Positions 41,601 to 56,600 of a DNA stretch of 64,000 nt are shown here, piece by piece (the first letter of the stretch is position 1; every line of letters starts with the position of its first letter). This stretch comes from Mycteria americana (Eukaryota; Chordata; Aves; Ciconiiformes; Ciconiidae). The notes under the pieces were generated by a model, which was given only the letters and a program-made list of their open reading frames with translations, was not told the origin of the DNA and did not search any database. The stretch lies in assembly GCF_035582795.1 (NCBI RefSeq), contig NC_134366.1, forward strand, positions 5,004,828 to 5,068,827, written 5' to 3'. The translations under genes and the position numbers were made by a program.

Positions 41601-44600
41601 AAAAAAAATTCTAAGAGTTTAAAACAGATGGACAAAAATACCAGAGTTAGAAGAAACTGTAATGGCAGTATAAACCTTAGCACTGATGGTGCATTGATAA
41701 AATAAATTACAGTGATCTGTATGGACTCTATTAAAGTTTTAAAAGTGCATAAATACAAATCCAAAATATAAATATTTTAGCACTGGATGCTACAATATAA
41801 CATAATCTGTAATCAGATGAACTTTTTCTTAGCAAATAACACTGAGTTAGATAAATAAGACATTTTAAAAATGCTTCATACACATTAATTCTCATTTTAC
41901 TTCCAGGAAAATTCTTGCCAAGTCTTAAATGGAGAACATCTGAGCATTGAATATTAAATACAAATGTCACATACAAACTGTAACTAGGAATAACTCCAGA
42001 CTATCAAAATATGAGTTATTTCATGTCCGTTATTTACCCTAGATATTGTTTAGATTGATAGCAAAACAAAAAAGCCAATATAAAACAAAAAATGGTGCAT
42101 TCAAGTAAGTGCTAGCTGGTTTACAGTCCTTAACTCTGTGGCAAAGCTGTAATAGAAAATTGGTGACCTCACTTTGTTCATGGCAACAGACAGCTATATT
42201 AACAAACACACAATTACAAGTCTACTCCGAAAATAGAATTTGGGTTGGGAGGGAGAAAAACTCGTCTTCAAGCATAAGGATTTCAAATAATTACAATGGG
42301 GATGTGGAAAATGACAGGATGGGTGACTGGCTTATTGTGTAAATGTTCCATAATATTTTTTTTTATACTGGCACACTGCAAAGGTTTCAAATGAACGTTT
42401 AAAAAAGAAGGGAAGAGCCCCTCTGAAGAAAAAAAAAAAAAAGCCTGCTCTTTGGGATTCAAATGAGTAAAAACAAGGAAGTGGCTTCGTTCATGATCAC
42501 TTTTTTCACGTACCTGCTAATTTCACAAAGTTCTTAAACTGTACACGTACTCAGATAATTATGCACATTTAATTCATCAACTCTGCCGCTACAGGGTGCT
42601 AACATACTATAGGAAGTATTTACATTTCATAGGGATAGATCTGATATGAAAAGTGATTAATCTATTGGCACATTCAACCCACTATTTCATTTTTTAAAAT
42701 AAATTATCTTTCTTATTGAATGTAATATGTCTTCCTAAGCACAACACATTAAGCAAAGATACTAAACCCAGATCTGCTTAACCATTTGACCTTACGTTTA
42801 GCAAACAGAGCTGAATAGGACACAGTATGACAGTACACTGGCTGAAATTTGGTAAATATATGACAGTGTTTTTGCTACTGCTCTATTTTGTAGTAGACTA
42901 ACACTTACTCTTTCACATATTTGGAGTCTTTTTTAAAAATACACTTTATGCCACTAAAATAAAAAGAGTTAATTTCTGAAATGCTTTGATTTCCTGAATG
43001 AAAGGGAAAAAAGAAGATTGGGAAGATGACAAAGGTAATCCATCACTTAGGGATGGGCTTCATATCACTAATTGGTTTTTATATAAAGATGGACACATAA
43101 ATGTCAGCTAATTACTCTGGGATTCTTTACATTTTTGTACATGGAGAGAAACTGGTACATCCTGAAGGTAATTTATGTGACCTTGCTTAGATAATTTGCA
43201 GAATAGAGGAAGAAACTCTACTGGAAAATGCCTTTTCTCCATCTGATGAACATAAAGGGAGCCAGCCATGACTCGGGAATGGCCATCTAATTGCCATACA
43301 CCAGGGACCGGACAGATAAATCATACTCACAAATATGCTGGCACTGCAGACAGGCTGAGTATTTTTTTTTTAGATTACAAGCTGAGAAATAAGGTTGCTA
43401 TGGAAATGACAACACCGTGTAGCCAGCCTTGAAAAAAAGACTCCTCAAGTGGACAAGCCAATTAAAAGCAATGCATGAACACTCAGTTTCAAATAGTCAC
43501 TTTGTTATAAATTTTTGCTCAACAGTAACAGAATTTGAGCATTTAGATATCATAGAATCAAAGGAAGTTCAGATGCTCAGAAGAAACCACTGTCAAGATA
43601 TGGAGCAGCTTTCCTATGAGAAGAGACTACACAGACAAGGACCATTTCACTACAAAAGGACACAACTGGTGGACTGCAATAGAAGTTCAAAAACTCCTCA
43701 ATGGTAAGGAGATGATTAAGGGACATTTACTCACTGCTTTTCATAACATGAACTAGGCAACACTCTGTAGACTTATTGGGCAACCAGTTCAAGCAATAAA
43801 AAGGAAAAACTCTTTCACAAAGCACATAACTACATTGCGGAACTCATTGCCACCGGATGTTGCGAAGGCCAAAAGAATTAAAGGGTTCAAAAAGGTTTTA
43901 GAAAAATTCATGGAGGATAGGTTCATCACAGGCTAATAAACTCAATGGTCCAGATACAACTGCCAGCTTAGGAAGTCTCTCAATTACTGACTATCAGAAA
44001 CATGGGGAATATACCACCAGAATAATTGCTCTATATTCACCCCATTTCTTACGCAGTTTCCTTCAGCAGCCACAGCTTTCCACTATCAAAGACCGGCTAC
44101 TAGGCTAGATGGACCTTTCCTTTGATCCTATATGGACAGTCTTATGGAACCGAGGGGCAATTAAATCCACATATCTCAGATACTTCTCCGAACAGTACTC
44201 TGTGTTTATATTAGCCATGGTGTGGACTACAGCCATATCCCATATTGGGACAAAGCACAGTTGCAGAGAGGGGGAAGAAAGGAAGATGATGTTCTCTGCA
44301 TCTGGCAGGTAAAATCCAGCCATCCCAGTTACTCTTCTTCACAGAAAACCACATTTCTTATTTGCTTTCTTGGCTTCCCATACTTTTCTCACTGGTAGCT
44401 TAGGAAGCTGAAATCAAGTCACACTTTGACTGGGTTCATTGAGTCACAGGCTAAGTTTACTGATACACTGTCATTTTGTACTAACATTGTTTGTTAAATT
44501 AAATAACTCTTCTCAGTCCTTCTTATTTACTTACAACTGCTGCTCTCCCATTTTTTAGAAAATAGTTATGTCCCCTCTCAAAATGTGTTTTTTAGGCTAG

Positions 44601-47600
44601 AAAAGAAAAAAAGTTTTGTTCTTCTTTTATAAGACAGATTTCTCATTCCCGTCGTCTTCCCTTTCCCTACACCTCTCCCAGTTTTAAAGGGTGAACCCAA
44701 TTTGACATGGTATTTCAATGAGGACACATCAGTACCTTGCACAATCTATTAGTATTTCTTCACCTCCTAAAACTATTTATGCTGATCCACCCTAAGAATA
44801 GATCCAGTGCTATTTTATAATGCTGGCTCACAGTCACTGTGTGCTCCACTACTCTTCTCAACTCCTCATTCTGACATTTACAGCTTATGAACCCCCACAG
44901 TACAGTAGTGAGTAGTCTCTGTTTGCATGACCTTGTAGTCTCTGTAGTTAAAATAAATTCTTTTTTTATTACCCTCATCATGAAGCTGAGCCAACTCTCT
45001 TTGTACAACACAATTTGTTCTCTGTATTGACAGTGCCTTTCAACTTTTGAATCATCAGTACATTTCATTAGCACATCACTCCCTTTTTCCAACATTACTG
45101 TAGGGAATAAAAACTAAGTTTAATCCCAGACTGATCATTGAGCAACTCTATCAGTAACCTTCCCCATGCTGATAACTCTTTTCTTATTCCCTTTCCTTTA
45201 TCAACTTTACAATTCTTAAAAGACCTCTTATTTTCACATTACGAAATGACTTCTCACTTGGCATGATATCAAATACAAAAACCTCTTATTACCTCTCCAT
45301 TAACTAATTTGGTTCTATTTTTTTTTTTTTTCAGTTTAACTAACAATTCTCCATTTGGTACTATAATTGCATGCTTTACCAACGTTCAGATAGAATTAAT
45401 CTATTTCATTTCCCACTTCAAAAAAGCAGCTCTTTTATCAAAGTGGAGTATTAGTTCAGTCTTGTATAACTTATCTTCTGTAAAATCAGGCTGCATTTCC
45501 TGCCATTTTCCATTTATCTCTGTAGTTAGTTACTCTCTTTTCAGAATTTTGCCTACAGCTTTTCAACCTGCTGAGATAAAGGCTAAGTTGCTTGGTCTGC
45601 TTTTCCATCTTTCTTAAATGTAAGCATTGTTTGCTATTACACAGTTACTGGTGAGCTCTGTTGTGAAAAGGTATTAAGCATCATTGTAATTGTATCTGTG
45701 ATTTTAGATGCTAGTTATTTCAGTATTTGGAGATGGAGAGCATCCACTTCTCCAGACTTACTGCACCAGAGATGCAAGGTTACTGTATGTTTTAATGGGG
45801 CAAGTGGTACAGTATGACAAAGAGTGTAAGCTTTTAGGATCAAATCCATTCATAAAGTCTGACAAAGCAAGAGAGAGCTCAGAAGGTCTTGCATAAGTTT
45901 AGGAATGAGATATAGGCAAAAAGATACCTGGTTTATTTTTTCCTTCATGTTGTGTAGCCATCACTTTTTCAGGTTCAGTTCTACCTCCCTCAAAATTAAT
46001 TCAGTTTCTCTGCATGGATTCCAATTATCCATCCTGACTTTGCACCATGTTGTTCTCCTTACTGAAATGTAAGGAGAATATTAATTTAGATTTGGAGCAT
46101 TCTTTACATTATTCCTAACATCAGCCACATCCACTCTACACAGAAATTTCACAGCTTTTCCTGATATCTTTTCATTGATATGATAAGGAAATTGCTTGTT
46201 GTTTAATTTCCATGACTCAAGGTCTGGGTCTGACCTCGTCTGAATCACATTGTTTCTGTATTTTCCAACACCAAGATTCAGACCACCAGTGCTAGACCTA
46301 TTTGTTGCTCACCACACTTTTTTCGTTCCTTTGCACTTTTTCTTTAGAGATCAGAAAATTCTCCAGAGAATGAGCTAATAAGCTTCATTCTCTTCATGCA
46401 TGTTCCTCAGCTTTATGATCCATCCTGATCTGTTCTAGAAGGAACTGGATGTGTCGGGGTAACAATCTGGATTTTTTCCCCTGTTGCCATAAGAAATCTT
46501 TCTGTTACTTATCCACAACAAATTTGCTATCAATCACCCAGTATACAGTCCACTTCTCTGTTCTGTGGACCCATGCTGGTGACAGGCTTCCTGAATTTTC
46601 TGAACAGGGAGACAAGTCACATGTCTCTCTCCATTATTTGTGCAAATCTCAGGGTTTTTTTCCTTTTTTTTTTTTTTTTTTTGCATTGTTTCCCAATATA
46701 CCAGTCCCTTACCTAGCAAGATGTCAAACAGAATCAGTATAACAACCTCTTTGTCTTCTTAATTCTTCCCTTTTTTGCTGAGTTTGGTTTCATTTTTTGG
46801 TTTTCTTTACCACTAACCTTTGTTCCTTGTTCTTCAGTGCAGCAAACGTCTTCAAACCTAATTCAGGTCTTCCTCTTCTTTGCCTTTGTGGTCATATTTC
46901 CACCTGGGTCACATTCCTTATCTAGCAGGCTATATAGCTTCCTTATCTTCAGATCTTATTTGACAGATGCCTACATATTTGTGTTGTGTCAGATCCTACC
47001 CTCCTTTCCTGTATCTTATCTTCAAAATCCCATTCTACCATCATCTCTAGCTTTATTCTTTTGCCCTGGGTCCCCTTTTTCTCAAGTGTTATAAGGTGAC
47101 ATTTCATACATCAATACATTCCATTGCATATCCACTTCTGAAAGAACATAAATCTCATAGCTTCAAATCTTGGTGTTACATCCTCCTTTGAATATTGCTA
47201 AGGCTGTCTCGCTTATTATCCCTGTCTTCTTGTCTTTCTTTGAAGGAAAAACATTAACTTCTTTCAAGCAAACTCCCTTCTTTATTGCCTCTTAGCACTG
47301 AAGCTGCAATATGTGCTTCATTAAGGTTCTACATTTATTAATATATTTATTAATGTAGCAAGCAATTCTTGCCCAGTGAACACTCCAGCTAGAAGGGCCT
47401 CTGCCTAATTCACACAACAGAGCCTCAAAGACAAGGAAGATCCTGAAGATTATGAATTGCATGCAACCTATCAAGCAGGAGGCACAGAAGTTCACTTACC
47501 CAAACAAAAAAGGACTCAGTTCTTCCCTACCAAGGACTGGATCCCACACAAACTCTCTTATTTGCTCTCCTCCCACTGTTCTTGGTAAATCTAATCTCAC

Positions 47601-50600
47601 GCTTCCTCCATGTTGTAAAATCACAAATGGGTCTTGGAGAGGTCTGAGACTTTCAAATATGGATTTTTCAGTTAGGTCAAGCTGCTTGTTTTTTTGCACT
47701 GTAACGTAATTGACAGCTGTTTCCCTTTAAAAATAGCTGCTTCCCTATCTTTTACAAACACCAAAAGACTAAGCTGTAAAATACATGATGACATGTATTT
47801 ATATTACATAACTGTAAACACTGAGTGAAAACTGCTCACACACGTAATTTCCCCTTGCTGTTGGTCTCCCAGGTGTTCTCAAGTGGAGGGGAACTATCTC
47901 TGAAAAAGTTTTCCCAGAAAACTGGCTCATAGAAAAATATATTTCCAACAAGAACTGACTATGCCCCATGTGACTGGATCTTTTATGTGAAGTTGTAATT
48001 GCTTTCACCATTGGACAAGCCAAATGGTCATTTCACAGAAAGCCTTTCTTCACCAGCCAAACAGCATGAGGAGAGTAGGTGCATTTTAGGGGAACTCTAA
48101 ATTAGAGATTGGCTCTGAGACAGGAAAAGGTGTCAGTTAAGGAAAGTGGACTGAGGGTGGAGGACCCATTGTTCAACCCGCAATTCATGCGCCAACAGAG
48201 CATCACTTTCTTTTTTAATGTCCTACGTGACTGAAAGAGTTTAAAATGTCAGAATCAGGGTTATTTCACAGTAAATGATACAGAAAAGGATACAGAAAAA
48301 AATGCTTGATACAGATTACTACAATGATTATTATCTTCTGTTACACAACTCTCAATAGAAAGTTGTCTTATTAAATAAAGATAGTCTTCCCAGAGCTTGG
48401 CTTTAAATATGGTTTAATTGCACTAATAGTTTACAATTTTAATAAGGTTACTTAAGATGATTGAAGATTTTTTATCGTAATGAAGTGCATGGTTAATTAA
48501 AAGTGCTTATTCTGTCTTTGCAGCAATATGAAATAATCCAGATGAAAATGCACCAGCAAATCACATCTGAAAGGCAGGTAACGTCATGGCTAGAAATGCC
48601 AAAGTTCAGTAGTCAGTTTACAGTTTCTTCTCTAATTTGTGGCACCTCTTTCTGGCCACAGTAAAACAATGTGCTCACATGCTTATAGCACGTGTCCAAC
48701 AAATTATGTATATCTGGAAGCTCTTTAATGAATCAGTTCCCACAGTCTCCTGCTTCCCATTTGTCACATGTCCCTCCTGTTCTATGAAAACTCTGTAGAG
48801 CAGGAATTGTGTCGATATGGGCAAACAACTCGCCATGAGGCCAGGCAGAGTCTGACCTGTAGTAACCGTACATACAAATGCTCTTACCCTGCAGCAAATA
48901 TGAGGTAAACTCCTCCTGTGTGAACAAGGATGAACGCATCTGTTTGCCCTGTAAGTTAGTGTATATATGGCCAGAGCTACTGGGGAATGAAGGGTGGCAT
49001 GCTGAGGTGACTCTGGATGTGGCTTTACTCTTTCTGACTCTTTGGCAAGGAGAGCTCCTGATCTTTATTACAGCCCATAGGTATTACTGTACTATAAATA
49101 TATAAGTACATCTCACAGTGTACATAGAACTCACAGTGTACATAGAACAATGCTGTTCTATGGAGATGAGTAAAGACAGAACTGTTATATTTTTTAAAAA
49201 CTGATAAAAATACTTTGCCAATGGACCAAAGCAGAAGGATTCTTGGAATATGGCTCGCAACCAGAGAAATAATTACAGAAGTAAAACCAAGCTGACTAAC
49301 AGATATATTTGACCATAGTACGGGGCATAATAATGATAACAATACATAGTTTGTCCAACATCCTCAGAGCACTTAAAAATCAGATTCCACAGATGAGCAA
49401 GTTATTCATTCAGGAAGATATCCTAGTTCTGCAAATGCTGAAGCTAGACACTCTGCTTAGCCAGAGAGGGATTGTAGCCACTGGTTCTTTAGCCTGTCTG
49501 ATCAGGCTTTCCTCTCACATGAAGTTCAAACAAGTCAAAACTTCTCTCCCCTATAACATGGCAAGTGCAGCTCGGCTTCATTTATTATGGGCAGGATATT
49601 TTTTGAGATGGACTAGACATACTGGAGAGCTATTGACATGATTTGTTGCTTGTGTTTATTTCAAGGAAGGATGAGAATGAAAGATGAAGGAAATTTAACT
49701 TCCCTAGTTCAGAAAAATGGTACCACAGGAATGAAGAATAAATGCTCAAGGGCACAGAACAACATAGCTTTAATCATATGATTCCACTTAGTAAAAAATT
49801 GTTAATTGATAGAAGATTTCAGAGAACTAGATAAATTACTAATAACTAAGGGCAGACTTACTTGGTGTGAGAAGTCCTAGACTGATAAGGGATCAAAACG
49901 TGAATTACTCCATTTAATAAAAAGGCATTGGCTTTAAAAAAAAAAAAAGAAAGAAAAAAAACCCCAAACAACCAAAACTCCTAAACTCAGAAATGGAAAC
50001 AGCACAAATAATTTTGAAACAGGGCTGTACACATTTCTGGAGCAGTAAAGACTATATAAGGAAAGTTATTAGAGTTGTGGGATCACAATAAGGAAAAAGG
50101 TGTTGACGCGTATTTTCCTAGGTTAATAAGTGGCTAACCTTAATGAAGTACACAGCCTCCTCCTGACTTGCAAAATCACTCTCCTTTTTTTTCCCCCACA
50201 GATAAAGCCATTGTTTTCTTTATTCTCACACAAAAACTTCAGAGAAAAAAATGAAAAGATACCCAAATGACTAATGATGACTGCAGTATTACATTTGTGA
50301 TCTGCTATCAGTAAGTGATAAAGTATCCCTAAGTCGACAAAAGAGATTGCAAACACTGGTGTTTTGATTCTGTCAGCAAATTTGTGAGTAACACAATGAG
50401 TCTGTGTTTCAGATGAGGCTCTATTTATTTTCTCCACGTAGCTTGAAAATGGCAATACACTGCTTTTCCACAAAGGAATTTGACCTAAGGAATTTTCTTA
50501 TTCAGTGTTCTGTGCTATAATAGGTTCTAGTTAGTAATGATGGTTTTATGCAATACTGTTATTGCACAAATTAAGAAAAATATGGCAATGAAAACAGACA

Positions 50601-53600
50601 GTGTGACTGGTTGGTAAGAAGCCGAAATTTAAAGAGGGCTTTTCAATGAATGGATAAGAATCAGCCACATCCCAATATAGCAATGGTTTTGCATGAGTAA
50701 GAACAGTGAGGAAGATGTCAAGTGTTAGAAGTGATGAGACAGCATCTAGTAGAGAAAGCTTGTGCTGCACTTCCAGTATATGTTGTATCTTCAGCAAGAC
50801 TGTGGGGTTTACTGAAACTGCCATTACTGGCTGAGTGTAAACCACTCCTGAGTATTCATAACTTTCCCACATGCAATGTGCCATTCTCAGATGCAATGGT
50901 GAGGCCCACATGGAGGCTTGCAGCCCACCTTTAAGCTCAGTCTCTCCCAGGTACACAGAAAATACCTTGTAGCTCTTAACAACATGAAGATTTTAGTACA
51001 CAGTTTGCACATTCAGGAAGATTAGTCCCCTGAGCTAGTACAATACGCCCACTATTTTTTAATTTTTCACTGGCTGTAAGAAAAAAAGAGGTTACAATTG
51101 TTAGTGACTAGCATTCCTTCCTGTACCAGAAGCAACAACACGTTCTCAGCAACTTCCTCAGGAATTCTCACTCCTCTTTGGTCATTTGTTATCAGTTCTA
51201 CCAGTGATGATCATTAGTGCATGGAGTATGATAAACTCATTACCAAAATCTACAAAGCAGTGCAAAACCCTGCATTTCCTGGCATGCGTTCCCATTAAAT
51301 AAAAATACTTAGATTGTCAGTGATTTAGAACAACTGCCCGATAGACCTAGCTGAAATCTGGAATTTCCATTTACAAGAAAAATCAGTAACAATGTAAAAA
51401 TTATGGAGCCAGACCAAAAGTCAGCCTATCCCAGCATCCAGTCAGCAGCAGCAGTAGCAAACATCAAGACACAACACAAAAATGGGAATGGAGATTACAT
51501 CTAGATGGGTGGGTTTAAAGGTACTGAAGCATGTATGTTCCAGTAATTTGTCTAAATTTATTTGAACCTCTTCAGACTTCCGGCCTCCTCATCTCCCAGT
51601 ACTGAAAGTTACTTATGCTGTGGAAAAAAAGTACTGTGGTTTGTTTTAAAATCGAAGCCTGAGCATTTCCATGACAGCCCCCAAGTTTCTGGACTCTGAG
51701 AAATAATGTATAATCACTCCTTATTCAACCTCATCATGGATGTCTAAATTTTTATCACATCCAAGTTAGTCCTCTTCAATGCTGAAGAGGAAAGATTTTA
51801 TCTGCCCTCACGCAGAAGCTAGTCCAGGGAAACTTCGTTTTTGTCTTCCAGTGTGTTCTAGTTCGAATGTGTCTGTACTTACCTGGGGAGACAAGACTAC
51901 ATGAAAGATAAAGACATGAGAAGATCATATATTTATACAAAGACATTACCATGTTTTTATTCTGTTCTCATTTCTTATCACCATAACTCCCAACACATTA
52001 TTTCTTTTTTGTCTATCATAGAAAATTGAACTGGTATCTTCAGATAATTAAATTACAGTAGTGGTGCCAGAATTTCTCTCCTTTTTTATAACATCCTATA
52101 TAAAGCTCATCACTAGGTAAGTATAGTTGAGTGTTTTTTCATCATGTATAATGCTTTGTATTATTAACACTGAATTTCATTTCCCATTTTATTGTCCAGC
52201 CACCATAAGAAAGAATTAATTTCACTGCTTGATGTTTACTGTGTAAAGCCTCTATATGAGTAGGTCATTTAGATTTTCTTTTTATATAGGGGAGATAAGT
52301 AAGCATTTCAGGAGATGATTTATCTCATTCTAAGGGAGACATTCGAAAAGTCAAACGAATTATGATCTTTTTCTCTTTTTTGAGCATAAAGGAAGCCTAG
52401 AGGCAAACATTTCCATAGAAAGTAAATAAAGATAAGTAAGATAGACCATTACCCTCAAAATAGCAAACATCTAAGAAATAGCAGTCTTAGCTAGTAGTTC
52501 TCCCTCCAAAATCAAAGAAAAAAGATAGGCACTGCCCACAGCAATTCTCCTCAGCTTTCTTGACATTTATTTTCGGACGGGATGATTCTCTCTTAGAGAA
52601 GCTTCTCTCTTTTCACTGATTACAGAGGGACTGGGAGGACTGAGACTTGGTGTAATTTTTAGAAGGCTAAACTTAGATGAGATCATTCCATTGTTGGCAC
52701 TATGAGATCCTTCTGAACTGCTAGAACTTAGTCACAGATTTAAGAAGGTGCTAACAGGTCTTGATCATTCTGAACCGCACCAACTATTGCAGCTATCATT
52801 CCCAAGTCATGTGGCACGGTCACAACTGCATGCCACCTTCCATCTGTAAAGGCATGGGAAGCATCTGTCCACAGATGTGACTGCTCTGAGGAAGTCTGTA
52901 AGCTTTGTGGTCTCATTATCTTGCACTCCTCCTAGATCAGTTCTAGACGGGTTGAACTGCACAGATCTTGGTACAATGGTACTTATCCTTCAGTTAATCA
53001 ACCTCACCATTTAGTCCACATTCAGTGCTCTGCCTTTTAACTTGTAATTAATGCTTCTCCACCATATAAAATAAGGTATTACTATTTTATTCTGATTATA
53101 CCCTGAAGTGAAAGCTTCAGTAAACACTGGAATTATTCAGGGAACAGAAAACATTGGGAAGAATATTTTTGATTGAAAGAAATATTTCAATATTCATTAA
53201 TCAAAATGCAAGTCTTCTCCTTGTTGAACCAAACGTAAATGCTTTGGTTTGGTTTCATTGGACATATCTCTCCATCTTACACAATGTTGTTTTATGATAA
53301 CCACGGTTCAAGACTATTCCATCCTTAGTCTTCAACTTGCTTACAAGAAATGCCAATTATTTATTGAAGAGATATTTACCAAGGGACCCCAGAGAGTCAG
53401 CATTGTGGGCACATGGTGAAGAACTGACCCAAACAGAAGCATTTCAACATGATTTGAGAAACTAAAATATGTTAACTAACTTCTCAACTAAAATTAAATG
53501 ATCTACCTAGCTTTTTCAATAGAATATGCACACAAAAATCAGGACAACTGAAATTTCCATGGAGTTTTCTTTTTTTTTTTTTTTAAAAGCCCGCTGATTT

Positions 53601-56600
53601 TCTGTTAAAAAACTGGGACAAAAAAAAAATCCCAGGGAGATCTATTACTGGATGAAAATTCCATTACTCAAAACAACTCTTATTTGTCTTCAACTATTCA
53701 TCCAGAACTATGCCAGTTATGTAAATAATTACTTACAATGCTTGTAACACTGACTAAATGGTACATATTTCTTGATGATATGAGCAGTGAGTTATTTCTC
53801 TTGATATCTGTAATATCTAAGAGAAGTACTATGACATAGCAATTCAAATCTATTACTGAAAATTATATAAACGAAATTTAGTTTGCATTTCTAAAAAAAT
53901 TTATGCAAAGATCTGAAAACACATTCCACTGTATTTAGTGACAGAGAAAAATTCCTGTTTCTTATAAACAAAAGATAGGTACCAATGCAATGTATTACAC
54001 GGTACCAAGCCAGAAGGGTAACGGTACTTTAAAATGAAGTTCTGTGAGAAAGTCATGAATCTTCCTCGAAATAGAGCTACATTTTATAAACAATTCTGAC
54101 ATTGTGGACCAGAACTTTAAAAATATTTAGATACCTAAAAATGCAAATAGGCACCATAAGGAATTTTTATGTTCACTTTAGACACTCAGATCCCCCAAAT
54201 ACAAACACAGATGCTTGATTGGCCTTGTCATAATTCATCTGTTAAGAATTGAGAGGTCATGAGAAAAATAAGCTCCTTGCTTATATTATTGAAGAATGTT
54301 TACCATTTTATAGCAAGTAAAGCAATGCAATCAATAGCAAGTAAAGCAATGCAATCAACAGCAATTAGGAACATTGCCGCTTTTGGTGATCCTACCAAAT
54401 GCCAAATGTATTGTTACTTGCTCAAATACCTTTACTAATCTGGACCTCTCTGCTGTAACTAGTTCAGAAAAATGAGAATAAATGGCATATGCTATAAAAT
54501 TATCACGTCATTTGTGTTAGAGTGCAAAAGTGGAGTTAAGCCAATGGCCTGTAGTGTTACTGTAAGCAAAAGAAAGGAAGAAATGACAAAATGACAACAG
54601 AATCAAAAAAGCAATCTGTAAACGCTTGTAGGAATCTCAGTAGGTAAGCAACTGAATGCATATCACAAACTTGGACTAAGTTGCTATGTACTTTCAAGAC
54701 AATGCAGAGATGTAAGAAATAAAAGCTTACACAAATCAAACCCGTGCTACTTTCAAGTGCAGCTGCTCCCTTCACGTCAGTTGCTATTGCAAGTTGTCAG
54801 GGAACAGTTCTTTTCACTTGCAGATAACTCTAGGAGATTTTTACAAAGGTGGAATTTGACAAAATGAAGAAAGCTTTTATATTCTGACCCACTCTGATAT
54901 TCACAGCACCACAGAAATATGTTTAATCTGTATAAAAGCACAATTAACTGCAACTGTGCTTGGGCAAGCCTCAATGAGTTTTTAAAAGAGGCTATAATGA
55001 CTACCCCTTAGTTAGAGCTCAGCATATTTATTACACCAATAAACTGAGACCAGATTTGTCATACGTTACTTATAACCATCTAAAAATTAGCTGCCTAATC
55101 CATTTCATACTAGCCTTTCTCTACCATTATCATTGATGGAGAGATTGAGCATCACAAGCAAGTTATTCATCCCTACCTAAGACAGACACTTAAAGTATGT
55201 GAGATAAATAACCCTCTAAACAAGACAGGGAGCATAGGCAACTACCTTAGACATGATGCCTAATGTTTAGATGGAGTCATTTATATCAGATATGGTGGAC
55301 TGATCACTGCCACTTTAACAGCATATATATATATATACACAACAAAAAAAGCCAAGATTAGGTGAGTAAATCTGCATAACTTCCCTATATTTATCAGAGT
55401 AAACATTAAGACAGATTAAAAAGGCCAGAGAGTTAAGTACATCATGGTTGTTCCCTCACTTTGCACAGATTGTTTGCTTTGCAGTTTATGAAACAGGGAT
55501 ACAAAGACACTCACAGATTGATAGATCTTGATAAGATGACAGACACAGTCAGAAGGATGCACCCACAGGGACCAATTTCAAACTGAAAAAGAAAAGGACT
55601 GTTTTTATTTTGTTTGTTGTGTACATTTTTTGCCCAATCCTAAAGAAATGCAAATCAAACTGAAAGCAGAAAGAATTGTTCTCGTTTATGCTAAAACTGA
55701 ATTTGTTGCTCTGTTTGTTAAAATGCAAGACATGTCCATATTGTGTTTGAAACAATGTTGAGAAGGCATCATATCAGACTGATAAACACAGAAAGACTGG
55801 CAGCTGAACTATAACAGGTTTAGTATCTTCTCTGTATACAGTACCTGGTGAATATTCTGCTGAAGAAATACAATGAGATCTTCATATCTTGTTGCACTAT
55901 GTAGTATTAGCTGGGAAGAAATGTAAGAAGACAAAAAAGTAACTGAAACAATAACAACTGATTTTTATAACCTGAAAGCTGAACTAAAGTAGACAAAACT
56001 TTAAATCTGACTGGAAAGATTTGAACTAACAAAATGGAATAAAGATCTAATGAAATCTACCTCTTACTGTTGTTACTTGGTATAATATTGTATCACAGCA
56101 CTTCCTATATTCTGATTTTTTAAATACTTCTTCTTGTTGTTTTTAAGTTTGTTGAACAGAGTTTGATTCAATTTTAAGCATTGTTTATGCAGCGAAAATT
56201 CCTAGAACAAACATAGGAATACTGCAGCTTTAGAAGACATAAAATGGGCAAGTAGCTCAGGAGTTGGTACTTATGTGGTGAACCACCTATAGCAGGCATG
56301 AATCTGAGCACTTCTTATCATACTCAGAGAATACTCCCATGAATACTCCTATTTAACATGAAGTTCAGGAGATCCAGTTCACAGATCCAGGCCCTTCCTT
56401 CAACATTTTTGTCTATTTTTCCATCTTCAGATTTTGACAGAAATGACGATCTTGCGGATACTGTGTGAGGAAAGATCAAGCAGTGTGGACTATATTCTTT
56501 TCCATCACATTTTCACTGTGGCTATGTCCACATGACCTTTGATAAGCGGTACTTAGAGGCAGCACAATGGTGTTAGTTGCATTCTGAAATAGCCAGCAGC

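Larger units (their letters stand above)
38332..55514 (-). other. MINDY4: MINDY4 intron, 17.2 kb, repeat-rich
   Basis: Largest intron in the window. It contains CR1 fragments at 38655-38840, 43540-44141, 44540-45640 and 51400-52260. It also has small tandem duplications at 38338-38384, 49112-49147 and 54310-54357, an AT microsatellite at 55323-55336, and a plus-strand exon-like segment at 48524-48577. The rest is AT-rich sequence in which I recognise nothing. Confidence 0.85.

Noticed and set aside
50546..50956. 136-codon minus-strand open frame in a MINDY4 intron
   Set aside because: No recognised similarity and no MINDY4 match. Length is within chance for tens of kilobases scanned in six frames.
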